From Paralithodes platypus (taxonomy: Eukaryota > Arthropoda > Malacostraca > Decapoda > Lithodidae), in contig CM064495.1 of the NCBI GenBank assembly GCA_032716605.1, forward strand, positions 26,319,760-26,383,759: a stretch of DNA of 64,000 nt, written 5' to 3'. A program made the position numbers and the translations under genes. Numbering within the stretch: the first letter of the stretch is position 1; every line of letters begins with the position of its first letter. This document shows positions 42,691-54,399 of the stretch, piece by piece. Below the pieces are notes generated by a model. It did not search any database. It worked only from the letters and a program-made list of their open reading frames with translations, and had not been told where the DNA came from.

Positions 42691-45192
42691 AGACCCAGAG
42701 ACAACAGTCGGGCAGTTGAATATTAGAGCTCAAAGCAACGGTTGACCGCATTGTGTTGTCATTTAGTGTCCCCCCCCCCCCTCAAGATTCGCGATAACTT
42801 CGGCGTTCCGTGATCAGTGCAACTCTGTGAGGAAGTGAATTTAAGCTTTTTATGAATATATTATTGCGTTCGGGACTGCCGGCAGTAATATTATATTGGT
42901 AAACAACCGATTCACCCATTTTTGATTGTTTCCTGAACGTCTGGTAGTGCCCCCTCTACTACTTAAGTTCATGAATAATCATAACTCATAACTGATCTAA
43001 GGCAGAAAGATCGTTATGTTAGAAGGGATTATGTGAGCAACCTAATAGAGGATTCTGCAAGCATAACTCCTTGGCAATAATTGACTGTAGGCCTTATCAG
43101 CATTGTTGACAAAAAGGCGAAAAGCCGCCCGCGTTCCTTGAACCTCTTCTACATAATGGGACGTCATCACGGCTACGCAAAAAGCCCATCTGTAAACCTT
43201 CTCTACACTCCCGGACAACTTGGACGGCCCCGGAGCTGCTGTTAACCCCCGACACCACCGAGAAAAGATAACCAGGAAAACTCGATCACAGTGTTAACTC
43301 GCAAAGTACCAAATTACGGTACCATTAACTCAACCAGCCAGTGTATGCGTTTATGTATCAATCTCTCTGATGTTAGGAAGCAAGTGATTTATTATGCTAG
43401 TATGTATTAACATATATCAATTAAATTTAGTTTAGGCGAACTGACTCCCGTAATTATTCTTGCCATCAGGTTTTACCTCGCCAAAGAAATAAGTCCACAT
43501 TAGGACTACGGCTCGAGCAAAAGCAATTTTGAAAGAAGTGATTGTGACTCCACCAGAAACCTGATTCACCCCTCACTGATATTTTTCGGTCTAAAGTGTT
43601 ACCTAAACAGCCAAATATACTAGACCAGTGCAACTAGCTACAGTTATCCCTTTACGTTAATTCTTGGGCTATAACCATATTACCTATACCTTCATCCTAG
43701 ATTGAGAGTCATATTACCAGAGAGTTAATACAGCGAGATACCTAACCTGCGTGATTCGTGTACTCTAATATCTTACAAATAAGGTGATCAGAAGCATAAT
43801 ACCTGAACGTTGGAAGTGGGAAGTGAACCTCCATCCAAATCTGCGAGAAGTGCTAGAGATTGTAAAAAGTTCCCAAAACTACGTATACTGACTTATTCAA
43901 TTTACCATTGTTTTTCAAGTGCACATATAACCATTATTCTACCTAGTGTTTTTGGAGAATAAAGCTGCATTATAAACCATTACTGTGATGTTATTTATAC
44001 CATCGGTTTGATTCTATTGTGTACTGTGCGTGAAGTCCTATATACCCAATCTTGCAGAACTCACCTATAACCAAGTTAATCCTGTATAAAAGCAGGGCAT
44101 AACAGTGTTTATTGCCCAAGAATTAACGTAAAGGGATAACTGTAACTAGTTGCACTGGTCTAGGATGTTCACTTGTCTAGGTGATACTTCGGACCGAAAA
44201 TATCAGTGAGGGCGAATCAGGTTAAACCTGATGGCAAGAATAATTACAGGAGTCAGTTCGCCTAAGCTAAATTTCACTGATATATATTAACACATACTAG
44301 CATACTAATCACTTGTTTTTCCTAACATCAGAGAAAGTTGAGACATAATCGAATACACTGGATGGTTGAGTTAATAGCACCGTAACACTGGTACTTTGTG
44401 AAGTAACACTGTGATAGAGTTTTCCTGGTTATCTTGCGTTAGTGATATTGGGGGTTAACAGTAGCTCCTGGCGGGCCGTCCAAGCTGTCCGGTAGTGTAG
44501 AGAAGGTTTTGCAGATGGGCTTCTTGCGGGCGGTTGTGCACCTTTTTGGCAACAATTGCTGATGGGGTAAGACAGTCGATTGTTGCCAAGGAGTTATTCT
44601 TGCAGAGTCCTCACTCAAGAGTTTCTCTTGCATAATCCCTTCTAACATAACAAGATCTTTCTGCCTTAGATCAGTTATGAGTTATGATCGTTCGTAACTC
44701 AAGTAGTGGATGGTGCACTATCAGAAGTTAATGAAACAATCAATAATTTGTGAATTTGTTGTCTACCAATATAATATTACTGCCGGTAGTCCCGATCGTA
44801 ATAAAACATTCATAAAGGGTTAATTCACTTCCTCACCGAGTTACACAGATTACGGAACGCCGAATTATCGCGAATCTTGAGGGGGGGAGGGAAAACTAGA
44901 CGCCAACGCAGTGTGGCCAGCCGTTGCTTTTGGGCTCTAATATTCAACTGCCCGGCTGTTGTCTCTGTGTCTTATTTATAGGCAGGTCAAGGAAGCTTCA
45001 GGAATTCTAGATGAATTGGATGTCAGTGCATTGAAAGTAGTTAATTTATTCTGTTGAACTTAGGGGGTTAGGGAGGGGGGTCTTTAATGTGGCGGTAAGT
45101 AACTTGTTATCTGATTTATTATCGTGGATATCTTAACTCTAGTATGAGGTACTAGTAGAGTTTATTTAGGCGGATTTGGTGAAGGTTTTTAG

Positions 45193-45292
45193 NNNNNNNN
45201 NNNNNNNNNNNNNNNNNNNNNNNNNNNNNNNNNNNNNNNNNNNNNNNNNNNNNNNNNNNNNNNNNNNNNNNNNNNNNNNNNNNNNNNNNNNN
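45193..45292. other. Assembly gap (100 N)
   Basis: Exactly 100 N, the usual placeholder for a gap of unknown size. The inverted arm Y' runs into it from the left and does not resume on the right. Confidence 0.99.
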
Positions 45293-45939
45293 AAATTACC
45301 CCGCTGGAAATTACCCCGTCTTACCCTATTTATTTATTTGATGTATTTGGGGTGGAAATGGTTACGTGAGGTTTTTGACTTGGACGAATTTAAAACCTAG
45401 GCCTAAACCCTTTTTTCCCCATGATATGAACAATGGGATCCGGTTACTAGTGTACAGTATTTATAATGCAAACCTAAGTTTTATGGTTAGGATTGTTATT
45501 TAGCCATTCCTACATTATGAGGCAATTACAATGCATAAGATTTAAGGCCTAGGCCTACTTTATGTAGACAAAAAACCTGTTTTCATAGGCTAAAACTGGG
45601 AAAAGTGTCAACTTTTAGAATGAGCCCGGAACCGATTAGAATTTTTTCCCCAGTAAGAACAGTGCCGCCATCTTGGCTGTTTCAATCTTACTTCGATTTC
45701 CTGCTGAACCGAGTTAGGAGCGAAGATGGTGCTCCACTGTACTGTCAACTGCTCACCTCCATCCTTTTATAATCTCATTCTCATTCTACCTCTCCTCCCC
45801 ATATTGGCTCGTGAGCGGTAAGGATAAATCTGCGAGGGCGGTGAGCATCCACAGATTAAATTGGATGTATTTGGACACCTACCACCCATACGCTGTATAC
45901 CAGCAGTAGAGCCTAGCTTCTCCCCTTCTATCCCCTTTT
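45293..45939. other. No gene seen
   Basis: Begins with two copies of GGAAATTACCCCG-like sequence. The GGCTCGTGAGCGGTAAGG block near 45807 is shared with 20250. Otherwise unassigned. Confidence 0.5.
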
Positions 45940-46152
45940 GACTCTGGCTAAAAATTTTGATAATTTTATGCAGTTTAAGAAGGACCGGTGTTACTAATGA
46001 GGGTGTATGCGTATTATTATTGTATCCCACACGGCCCGGGTTTTGGGTAAATTGGTTTGTTACAGGCCGTGGGATACAAGCCTAATCACCCGCTTAGTAA
46101 ACAGAAGGTCCTTCTTAAACTGCATAAAATTATCAAATTTTAGGCCAGAGTC
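45940..46152. mobile_element. Fold-back MITE, 213 bp
   Basis: Outer arms of 47 bp (45940-45986 and 46106-46152; GACTCTGGCTAAAAATTTTG facing CAAATTTTAGGCCAGAGTC). Inner arms TGTATCCCACACGGCC (46020-46035) and GGCCGTGGGATACA (46063-46076). Symmetric around 46048. No coding. Confidence 0.8.
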
Positions 46153-46189
46153 AAAATTGAAAAGGCGTCATTGGTGCTGAAGGTGGTTA

Positions 46190-49100
46190 ACCCCTTACCC
46201 AACAGACACTAGATTTTCAATGTTCTTATGCTCTTAACCATCCCTCGCGACATGTTAAGTTACAGGGGGTAAGGGTGCCTCAACCTATGGTGTAGGAAAA
46301 AAAGAATAGGCCGCACGCATCCTACTGCATCTCATACCAGGCGACTAATATGGGGGAGGGTGTTAGACTTGCGGCCCCAAGTAGGCATCACTATACAATG
46401 GAAGCCTTGTTAATTGCGCTGGCATTGTCCCCATATGACAATTGGCTGTGACAGAGATTCATTGTACTTGCTCCAAGTTGCCTAATGGCGGCACACTGGC
46501 GGTGGGTGTCGCTCCCCTCTGGACCCCCTGATCTGGCGCCCTGGGCCCACCTGGTCGAAATGGATCCAAGAGGGTACAGTACGTAGTGTTTTCACCAGAC
46601 ATGGCACTTTCCGCCCAATATTATAGTGGCCCGAACCTGGTGGTAGCGCTCCCAGGAGGCTGCCCTTTCATTGGGCGAAAAAATACAGGCTCGTCGTAGT
46701 GCCGGTTTACACGCCGCGGGTTGCGTCCCTGCAGCTGGTTCTGGTGGGGCGTACCGAGGCCACTGGATCTTACCCCCCCCCTTGTAAGTTGGGGGAAGGT
46801 ACTGGGAATGGTCCCGGGGTATGACTGTAAACCGAGTTCTGGGGGTGATGCTCATTTGCCAGCCAAAACACCAATTTTATTACTAAAGACACCTAAAGAA
46901 GAAAAACCGTAAGTCCGATGAATCAAAACCGCACAGGACAAGGAAAAAAGCCGCCCCACGAATCTCACCTTGCTAGTGTGAATGTTGGGGTAGTTTGGAA
47001 TCTGCGGGCACATGAAGTGGCTGAGATGTTTGGAGATTGGTTAGAGGAGGGGCGAGTGGACGTCCTGCTGTACCCATGAAACACTCTGGAGACAAAAAAA
47101 AAAAGGCATGGGGTATCAGTGGATTGTCCGGAAAAAGAAAGATATAGGATAAACTGGATGGGATTGTAGACTGATAAAGCGAAAGGAGGAGTGGTTGTTC
47201 TGGTGGCTTGAAGAGCAGGGGCTGAAAGTGTGCTTCATATTACGATAGTTAGCGCAAGGCTGATTGTTCTGAATTTGTAAATGTTGGTGAAAGAATTCTG
47301 CTGTGATATCTGCAAAATATTCCCCACAGGCTGGTCTAAACAGAAATAGATAAAAGCGGACCTTCTGGAATGACACCGTCAGTGTCATTTTCAGGCCTCT
47401 CCGGAGAATGAAATAACAATCGTGTAGGGGGACCTGAATGGTCACGTGGGAGCATCTGCAGATGGATACATGGAGGAAATTGGTTAACGGAAGGAGAAAT
47501 CTGGAAGGCGAATATACTGTATATTGGCGTCCTGGCATCGCACTCAACATGGTTGTGTGTTACTAAAAGTTCAATAAAGACAGAGCCATCTGATCACATA
47601 TCCTCTGGGATCTCCCGTAGCACCATATAGATTTATTCTTGGTTAACAGTAAAGATTGGAAACTAGTTTATAGATGTAGAGGTCATCCCGAGCTGAAGAA
47701 TGTATCCCCCAGCATAAGCTACTTGTTTGCGACATGAGCTTATACAGAGATCCTAAGCGCAGAGAAGGGATACATACCCAAAAGGAAAGTGTGGCTGCTG
47801 AAGAACAAGGAAGTTAGGGATAAGTTTTCATAGTGAACTGGAGAAAATGAATAGGAAATAAGGACGCTACATGTAGGCCTAATGATGTAAATAGTCAATG
47901 GAATTTTCTTACTCGTAGCCTTATCGCTTGCCACTGACAAAGTCTGTGGGAAAACAAAGGGTCACCCCAGGAAATAATACCTCCTGGTGGTGGAACTATG
48001 AGGTAGAACATGCTTGTGAAAAAAAGAAGAAAAAAGGATATGCTTCAAAGCATGGAAGAAGGGAGACATCAAAATGATGAATACCAGGCAGCTAAACGAA
48101 CTGCCAAAGTAGTTGATTTTAGCAAGCTAAAAATGGCATTAAGGACCTGGTCCTCGAACAAGTGTGTAACGACTGACAATCCCAATGGGATCTTCAACCT
48201 AGCTAGGCGAGTTTAAAATGACAGTAGGGATATTAGAGGTGAACAGGTGTGTTAGAAACGATAATGGGAAGATTGTGTAAGCCGAAAATTAAATCAGAGA
48301 AGCCGATGGAAGGCACACTATGAACTTTGCTAAACGTAGTTTGAATGGAATAACGCACAACTAGAGTATCGAAAAACCATTATCTGGGGCCCCCTCCTTT
48401 GATAGCACCAGCTGTAGTGAGCGACGCAATCAATAAAATGAAGGACGGTAAAGCTCCAGGTTGCTCTGACATTGTCGCTGAGATTATAAACGCCTCAGGG
48501 AAGACTGGTGTAGAACTTAGTGCACCGAGTTGATAGGAAACACCATTATTAAAGATGAGAAAATCCCAGAGGATTTGGCTCAAAAGTGTCAAATAGTAAA
48601 TATATACAAAGGAACAGTGGGATGCGCTCGATAGAGGAAATTGATAGGGGCCTGACATGCTTGACACCAAATCATGAAGGTCTGTGAGAGAGTCCTTGAG
48701 GGTTTTGATCTGGCAAAGCAGCTCGTATTGAGTTGAATGGGATGCAGTTTTGGGTTTTATGGCCAGGACGGAGTACAACCGATGCTATCTTTCATAGGCA
48801 CAGGCAGATACAGGAAACGATACTTACGGGTAGCTTAATAGGCAGGGGGTGGAGGTGCTCTTTTACTTTTGTGGTTTGTAGAAGCCTGGAGAAGGGGCCC
48901 TGTTGATAGGGTGCCTCTAGAGATGGTTTGCAGTGGGCCTATGAGGAAACTTTGGTGTGAAAGAGTGGCTGGTGCGTGTGATAATTGAAAGATGTATGAA
49001 GGATTCGCGAAGTGCGTGAGGGTGAAGGGTTGTAACTGAGTGATGAGTTCCGCCCAAGTCTGTGTTTTGGAGTCGCATCAGGGGTTCAGTGTTAAGCCCC

Positions 49101-50260
49101 CTCCTCTTTATTATGGTCTTTGGAGGCACTGTCTAGAGTTTTTATGAGGCGGACGTCCCCCTGTTGGAACGTGTTTAATGCAGACGATTTAGTCCTAATA
49201 AGGCCCGACAGTATCCAAGATGCCCGAGGGCCAAATTCAGAGAGTGGAGAGAGGGCCATGGAGTCGTAGCAAGGGTTTAAGAGTCAATATTAACAAAACC
49301 AAGGTTATTCATTGTAGATTGATAGAACGAGTGGGGTTGTGGAAAAAGAGTGGTGCATACCCATGTGGCAGTGTGTGGAAAGGGAGTTGGCGTTAACCCT
49401 CAATTCAATGTAGCCATCTGTCGTGTTGGTGTACAACCATGGGAGTAAGCGCTGTAGTAGAATAAAGGGACCCCCTGCCGAAGGATAGGGTTCATAAATA
49501 GAGAAATTTGATGTGCGTAGTGTGCAAAGGCGAGCTTGTGTTGGATGTGATGATCCGGTGGCTGTGAACTTTTGGAAATGAGTCTTTGGGGGAGCTGGTG
49601 AACATGTTTTTGGTTACCTAGGAGATACCATCGCTGCCGTTGTGGGGGGGCCGAGGCTGCCACTGTTGTCCAGAAAAAAAATTTAGGTGTGGGCTGGGGG
49701 ATGTCAATCCTGACCATGAAAAACAATGGCCTCCTCCCCCTGAAGGGAAAGGTGTATGCCTCATGTGTTAGAAGTGCAAAATGAACCGTAATGCCTCAGA
49801 AAACATGGGGCCGTTAAAGTAGAGGATGTCCACAGAATGGAGCGTAAATGAGATGATAATGGTGAGATGGAATGTGTGGGGCCAGGCTACAGGATAGAAA
49901 AACAAATGTTGGAGCTGAGGAAAAGGTACGGTTTAGTTCTAATAGTAGTACTGTATTCATGCGAGGGGTGATTCGTACAAGTAGACTGGGATGGTATTGA
50001 CATGTGGGAGAGAATGGATGAACAAAATTGGGTGAAAAAAATGCAGGTCTGTGATTGTGGGAGGGAGCTGCACCAATGGGTGGACCGAGGAAGACCTGGG
50101 GATCGGAACTATTACCCGCCGATCCACAAATCCAAGACTTGCACAAAGTTAAGCAGTCCTTAACAGGGTTGGCCCTGGAACGCCGCCATTTAGGACAAGA
50201 GACCTGAAACTGCACGTATGTGTGGGAGACACTCAGTCCTTAACATTTTATGTATGTACT
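46190..50260 (+). pseudogene. RTE-2 LINE, decayed, plus strand
   Basis: A ~4-kb relic. Leader at 46260-46900 includes CCAGGCGACTAATATGGGGG and GACTTGCGGCC. The endonuclease start is near 46980 (NVGVVWNLRAHEVAEMFGDW, EEGRVDVLLYP). RT remnants: INKMKDGKAPGCSDIVAEII near 48430, GSVLSPLLFIMVFGG near 49090 and FNADDLVLIRP near 49180 (the catalytic ADD box). The C-terminus reads RWYGHVVRMDEQNWV-like near 49990 and ends in CGCCATTTAGGACAAGAGAC plus an (ATGT)-like tail at about 50255. No frame longer than about 100 codons survives. Distinct in sequence from RTE-1. Confidence 0.7.
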
Positions 50261-50696
50261 GTAGTAAAGTTACGGTGGACCGCCCGCATGCAATATGGCG
50301 GCTGGGGCTCACAATATGGGGGGGGGAAAGTGCGTGATATGACGCCTACAAAAGGGGGGGGGGGGTTTTGCGTGATAACCTCCACATGGAGATGTAACTT
50401 AACTAACTTTACCAGGCCAAAAATATCACTCAAATCAAGTGATAACCTTATTTTTTCCTCTTTTTATTTCCCGAATCTTCACCGTACGTTATAGATTTTA
50501 TCACAGCGAAATTTGCGTTGATAATCTGACTTTTTGCCCATATACCCCACCATATCACGCGATTGGGTGATCAATCCCAGTCCGCGGGGGGGTTAAAAAT
50601 TGTCCCTTAACCCTAAGACCAAAAAAAACCCCAACCTAACCTAACCTAGTGTCCATAGTGGGTCTCTGGTCGTGCCGCACCACACCTGCCGCTGTT
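50261..50696. other. No gene; G-rich tracts
   Basis: G-runs at 50319-50327 and 50355-50365, then CCTAACCT repeats near 50633. Unassigned. Confidence 0.5.
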
Positions 50697-50897
50697 AGCA
50701 AATACAAATCAGATTAAAACCTCCGGGAGGATGTCCATGGTCAGCAAATCAAAATTAGACTAACCTCGGAGGTTGTCATGTGTCAGCAAATAAATATTAG
50801 ACTAACCGTCGAAGGATTCATGGTCAGTAAACAAAAATTAGACTAGCCTAACCCTCGGAGGATTCATGGTCTGCCAAATAAATATTAGACTAACAGT
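50697..50897 (+). repeat. ~42-bp tandem repeat, 5 units
   Basis: Units start at 50697, 50742, 50784, 50825 and 50871, each with CAGCAAATAAATATTAGAC-like sequence, CTAACC and a CGGAGGATTCATGG-like segment. Unit length varies 41-46 bp. Confidence 0.75.
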
Positions 50898-51038
50898 AAC
50901 TCTAGTTATACAACCCCTATTCTTTTAATTATTTTCCTTTCAAAACCGAGTCTTTTTTTAGTCTTAACCATATTCAGGAAGTCCCTACATGATTTTTCCG
51001 AATTGTGGGAGTCTGGGGAAAGCAGCCCCCCAATTGGT

Positions 51039-51452
51039 GTTGTTGTTTGGTTTGTTGTTCCCCAGGCTGGTCCCTGGCCGAGCAGCCCCAAGGTCCCGAG
51101 CAAGGCCAAGGCCATAACCGAGCGCACTCACAAAACCCTTCCTGCTTACCACTAACAAAGCCCAGGTGATCGATGCCACTCCAATCCGGGGAGCTGAGGA
51201 GGGTGCGGAAACGCCAGGGAAACCAAAGCCATGCCGATGGCCCTGTGCCCCTCAGCAATTATGAAGGGAAAGTTGAGGGGCAAGGGAAAAATGTGACGCT
51301 TTGGCTCCCAATCTTGGCAGTAGGGAGGTCAATCCACGGAAGAGACGCCGTCACTTGAGATCTAGAAGACCGGTATATAAGTAAAAGGAACAGTCAGAGT
51401 AAGCTATGGGTATCAATCGCTCAGCTCTCACTCTGATAGACAGCCCATCACC
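51039..51452 (-). mobile_element. AAC-tailed SINE, short form (copy g)
   Basis: Reads on the minus strand from a GGTGATGGGCTG-like start near 51452 to GGCTGTTC-like end and a degenerate (AAC)n tail near 51039. No clear target duplication. Lies 120 bp from an inverted copy (51573-51987). Confidence 0.8.
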
Positions 51453-51572
51453 TATTAAGTTAGTTGTCGTGTTAGACCAGTGCTTCCATTGAAACTGAGA
51501 GTCGGCAAGGTAGACACTCGTGGCGGAGGGACCGCGCAACGTAAAACAAACCAATCACCCCCACGCTAGATG

Positions 51573-51987
51573 TGGTGATGGTTGGTCTATCAGAGTGAGA
51601 ACTGAGCGATCTCTGCCATAACCATAGCTTACTCAGACTGTTCCTTTTACTTATATATTTTCTAGATCTCAAGTGACGGCGTTGCGTGGATTGACCTCCT
51701 AATCTACCAAGATTGGAAGCCAAGCGTCACATCTTTCCTTTGCCCCCTCAACTTTCTCTCATAATTGCTGATGGACAGGGCCCTGGGTGGGGCTTTGGTT
51801 TCCCGGGCGTTTCCTGCACCCTCCTCAGCTCCCGCCATGGAGTGCTTCGGTCACCCAGGCTTTATTTTGGTCGTCAGGGAGGGTTCTTTGGGGGCGCTCA
51901 GTTATGGCCTTGGCCCTTGCTCGGCCTTTGGGGCTGTTCGGCAGGCAGCTTGGGGAAAACAACAACAACAACAACAAACAACAACAA
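51573..51987 (+). mobile_element. AAC-tailed SINE, short form (copy h)
   Basis: Starts GGTGATGGTTGGTCTATC and ends GGCAGGCAGCTTGGGG plus (AAC)n. CCAATCACCC is present at 51551-51560 and 51988-51997, a likely target duplication with about 12 extra bases at the left. Confidence 0.8.
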
Positions 51988-51997
51988 CCAATCACCC

Positions 51998-53010
51998 CAC
52001 ATCCTCTGATGACAATAGTGTCATTAACCTAACCTGGGGCTGCTGCCCCCAGACCCCCGCTGCCTCTAATTAATGATGTAGAAGACATAAAATCACTAAA
52101 AGAGTTACCGTGAGACCGAAAAACACCTTCGAGATCGTGTGCCGTAGAAAATGGGGTCAAGCAGAAAACGGGAATCAGGGGGTCAACCTGGAGCAATATT
52201 GTGTGAAGACTTGAAGGAATATGAGAAGGAATATATGAAATTAACACGAAATAACATTGTTTTGGCCCATTTCATCACTTCCTATGACATAAATTGAACT
52301 GTAGCCCAAACACTTAATTTTATCAAAATATTGCAATTAAAAAGACAAAAAATAAGGCCTCGGCTCTCGTTTGACACCCTGACGAGAATTTCAGGATACT
52401 GTACATTCGTCAAACCGCGGAGGACGAGTCTCACTTTAGTGAAGGTTTTTAATACTTGAATGTATCCGAGTATCATCGAACCATACTAAGTCTACTACGA
52501 ATAATATTTCCCTATTAGGAGCAACAGAATAGCGACAAATCAGGGTTGTGAAGGTGTAGATTAATCGGTAAACCTGACTTTTAGCACCAACACAATTTTA
52601 GTAAGTATTTTTGTTGTGTGTGTTTTTGTCCTTCAGATATAGTGTTGTAGGCCTTTACAAAAGATTTGGAGCAGAAATTAGTATTTGACCCATTTTCCAA
52701 CTACAGTACATATCTAACAGATTGCCATGGTATACAGGATTCCTTATCTCTCCCTCAGGATGAGCAAAGGTCTGCAAGTACTAGTGGTGCGGCATTGTCG
52801 TCCCACAGTGTACAGTTGGTCAAAGTTCCAGCTGGCCCACCCTCGCTTTGGGGCTCCCAGGATTAGCTGGGAATACTGGTGTAGCTGCCAATCAGTGCAT
52901 ATAATAACTTGAATATTTATGCAAATATACGAACTTTGGGTGAACGTTCGGGATCGTACATAGCGATGTATGCATTTTTATTTGAGATTGGCTTACTTTC
53001 CCTTTTTTAG
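51998..53010. other. No gene; small repeats
   Basis: Contains CCTGGGGCTGCTGCCCCCAG (52026-52045), the motif family seen at 26347 and 31226. At 52800-52880 it contains GGTCAAAGTTCCAGCTGGCC ... GCTTTGGGGCTCCCAGGAT, the reverse complement of 53305-53380, giving ~80-bp inverted arms around the 53020-53230 insertion. Confidence 0.55.
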
Positions 53011-53019
53011 TATGTTCTA

Positions 53020-53230
53020 GTGGTCAGGGGAGTGCTGGAGCGACCTTGGTAACCCTGGTCTCTGGGTCTTCTCCTGGGTGCCCTGGATGTATGTGAGTTT
53101 GTGTTTTTTTTTTCTGTGTTTATTTTTTGTTTTATGTTGTTTTTGTGTTTTCCCTGTTCTTGCTCTGTCTTGGGTCGGCTACCCCCAGAGTGGGGATTGG
53201 GCCTGAGCAAATAGATAGATAGATAGATAG
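53020..53230 (+). mobile_element. SINE-like insertion with (ATAG)n tail
   Basis: 211 bp, flanked by an exact TATGTTCTA duplication (53011-53019, 53231-53239), ending CAAATAGATAGATAG. The tail resembles the 3' end of RTE-1 (GTCAGGCAATAGATAGAT on its own strand), suggesting RTE-1 machinery moved it. Not coding. Confidence 0.7.
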
Positions 53231-53460
53231 TATGTTCTAACAATGATATAGCCGAAATCAAATCTACCAATCCCAGTCTTTGTAAGACACACCTCCTTCC
53301 TACACCAGTATTGCCAGATAATTCTGCGAGCCCCAGAGCGAGGGTGGGTCAACTGGAACTTTGACCAACTGTACCATAGGCCTCATCACATCGGCGAGCT
53401 TTATTTGGAGGAGAGAAGCCCTCAGCTCGCCGCAAAAGGAGTCCAACTCCCAAGGCTGAG

Positions 53461-53531
53461 GGAGATGTGGCGGAGTGGTCTTGCCACTTGACTGGTAATC
53501 CATGGACCCGGGTTCGAATCCCAATATGTCA
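53461..53531 (+). other. tRNA-like module (SINE head or tRNA pseudogene)
   Basis: A-box-like TGGCGGAGTGG at 53468-53478 and a perfect B box GGTTCGAATCC at 53511-53521, at tRNA-like spacing. The loop CTGGTAA would give anticodon GGT (Thr), but the anticodon stem has two mismatches and the acceptor stem does not pair, so this is not a working tRNA. RNA polymerase III could still start here. Confidence 0.6.
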
Positions 53532-53866
53532 AATGGAAGATATTATTGGGATGGAATTTGTGCTGTACCTAGCATCAGTGCATCACCATAGCACACCGAA
53601 ATGCCAAAAAAATACCCTCATTGTTCCCTGATTAAATAGCATTGTATGAATATTCCCATATTCAAAATATGCTACAGGGGGGCAATGCCTAGTGAGTAAT
53701 TGCTCAATAGGGTGGCGTTCTGAGAGTGAGGGTCCGAGTATGAGGAGTGAGACTGTGAGGCGCGGGCGAGGCGGCTTTAGAGATGGGATTGCTTCAGGCC
53801 CATTAGCTTCGCATGTCTCACTACTAGACTGGAGCAAGACCTCACGGGCCTCACCATGTTCAACGG

Positions 53867-54274
53867 TTGTTGTTGTTCCCCAAGCTGCCTGGCCGAACAG
53901 CCCCAAGGCCCCGAGCAAGGGCCAAGGCCCACAACCGAGCCGCCCAACAGAACCCTCCCTGCCGACCACAATAAAGCCTGGGTGACCGAAGCCACTCCAT
54001 GGCGGGGAGCTGAGGAGGGTGCGGAAATGCCCGGGAAACCAAAACCACCACCCAAGGCCCTGTGCCCCTCAGCAATTATGAGAAAGTTGAGGGGCAAAGG
54101 AAAAAATGTGACGCTTTGGCTTCCAATCTTGGTAGATTGGGAGGTCAATCCCCGCAAAGCACGCCGTCACTTGAGATCTAGAAAAAATATAAGTTAAAAG
54201 GAACAGTCAGAGTAAGCTATGAGTGTGGCAGAGATCGCTCAGTTCTCACTCTGATAGACCAGCCCATCACCAAT
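53867..54274 (-). mobile_element. AAC-tailed SINE, short form (copy i)
   Basis: Short-form 5' end (GGTGATGGGCTGGTCTATC on the element strand) and a short (AAC)n tail. TTCAACGG duplicated at 53859-53866 and 54275-54282. Confidence 0.88.
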
Positions 54275-54399
54275 TTCAACGGTAGAGTGTAAAGGCTATC
54301 AGCCTATGCCCGAGAGGGAGTAGTTGGAATATAGAGGGGAAAAAAAAAAAAAATCCAACCCCCACGCTGCCGACGCCCGGTCCCTTCTTCGCCGGAAGT

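Larger units (their letters stand above)
39983..45192. mobile_element. Nested inverted pair of a large LTR-like element
   Basis: 39983-40405 (X') is the reverse complement of 43690-44104 (X), and 44110-45190 (Y') is the reverse complement of about 42470-43680 (Y). X'+Y' line up as one minus-oriented copy split by 40406-44104, which carries Y+X in plus orientation. GTGGT (40401-40405) and GTGTT (44105-44109) may be a 5-bp target duplication. The outer end TGTTATGCCC and the inner end GGGCATAACA are the same terminus in the two orientations. Y and Y' differ by roughly 10-15%, so this is old and real. No gag or pol frame is seen; an Arg/Lys/Pro-rich frame at 40401-40652 is unassigned. Confidence 0.65.

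Noticed and set aside
39983..44104. DNA transposon with ~420-bp terminal inverted repeats
   Set aside because: Adding the arms at 42470-43680 and 44110-45190 explains the inversion better as one LTR-like copy inserted in another, in opposite orientation.
42470..45190. Palindrome as a sequencing or chimera artefact
   Set aside because: The arms differ by roughly 10-15% with many indels, far above sequencing error.
53461..53531. Functional tRNA-Thr gene
   Set aside because: Anticodon and acceptor stems do not pair and GGT is not a normal eukaryotic Thr anticodon.
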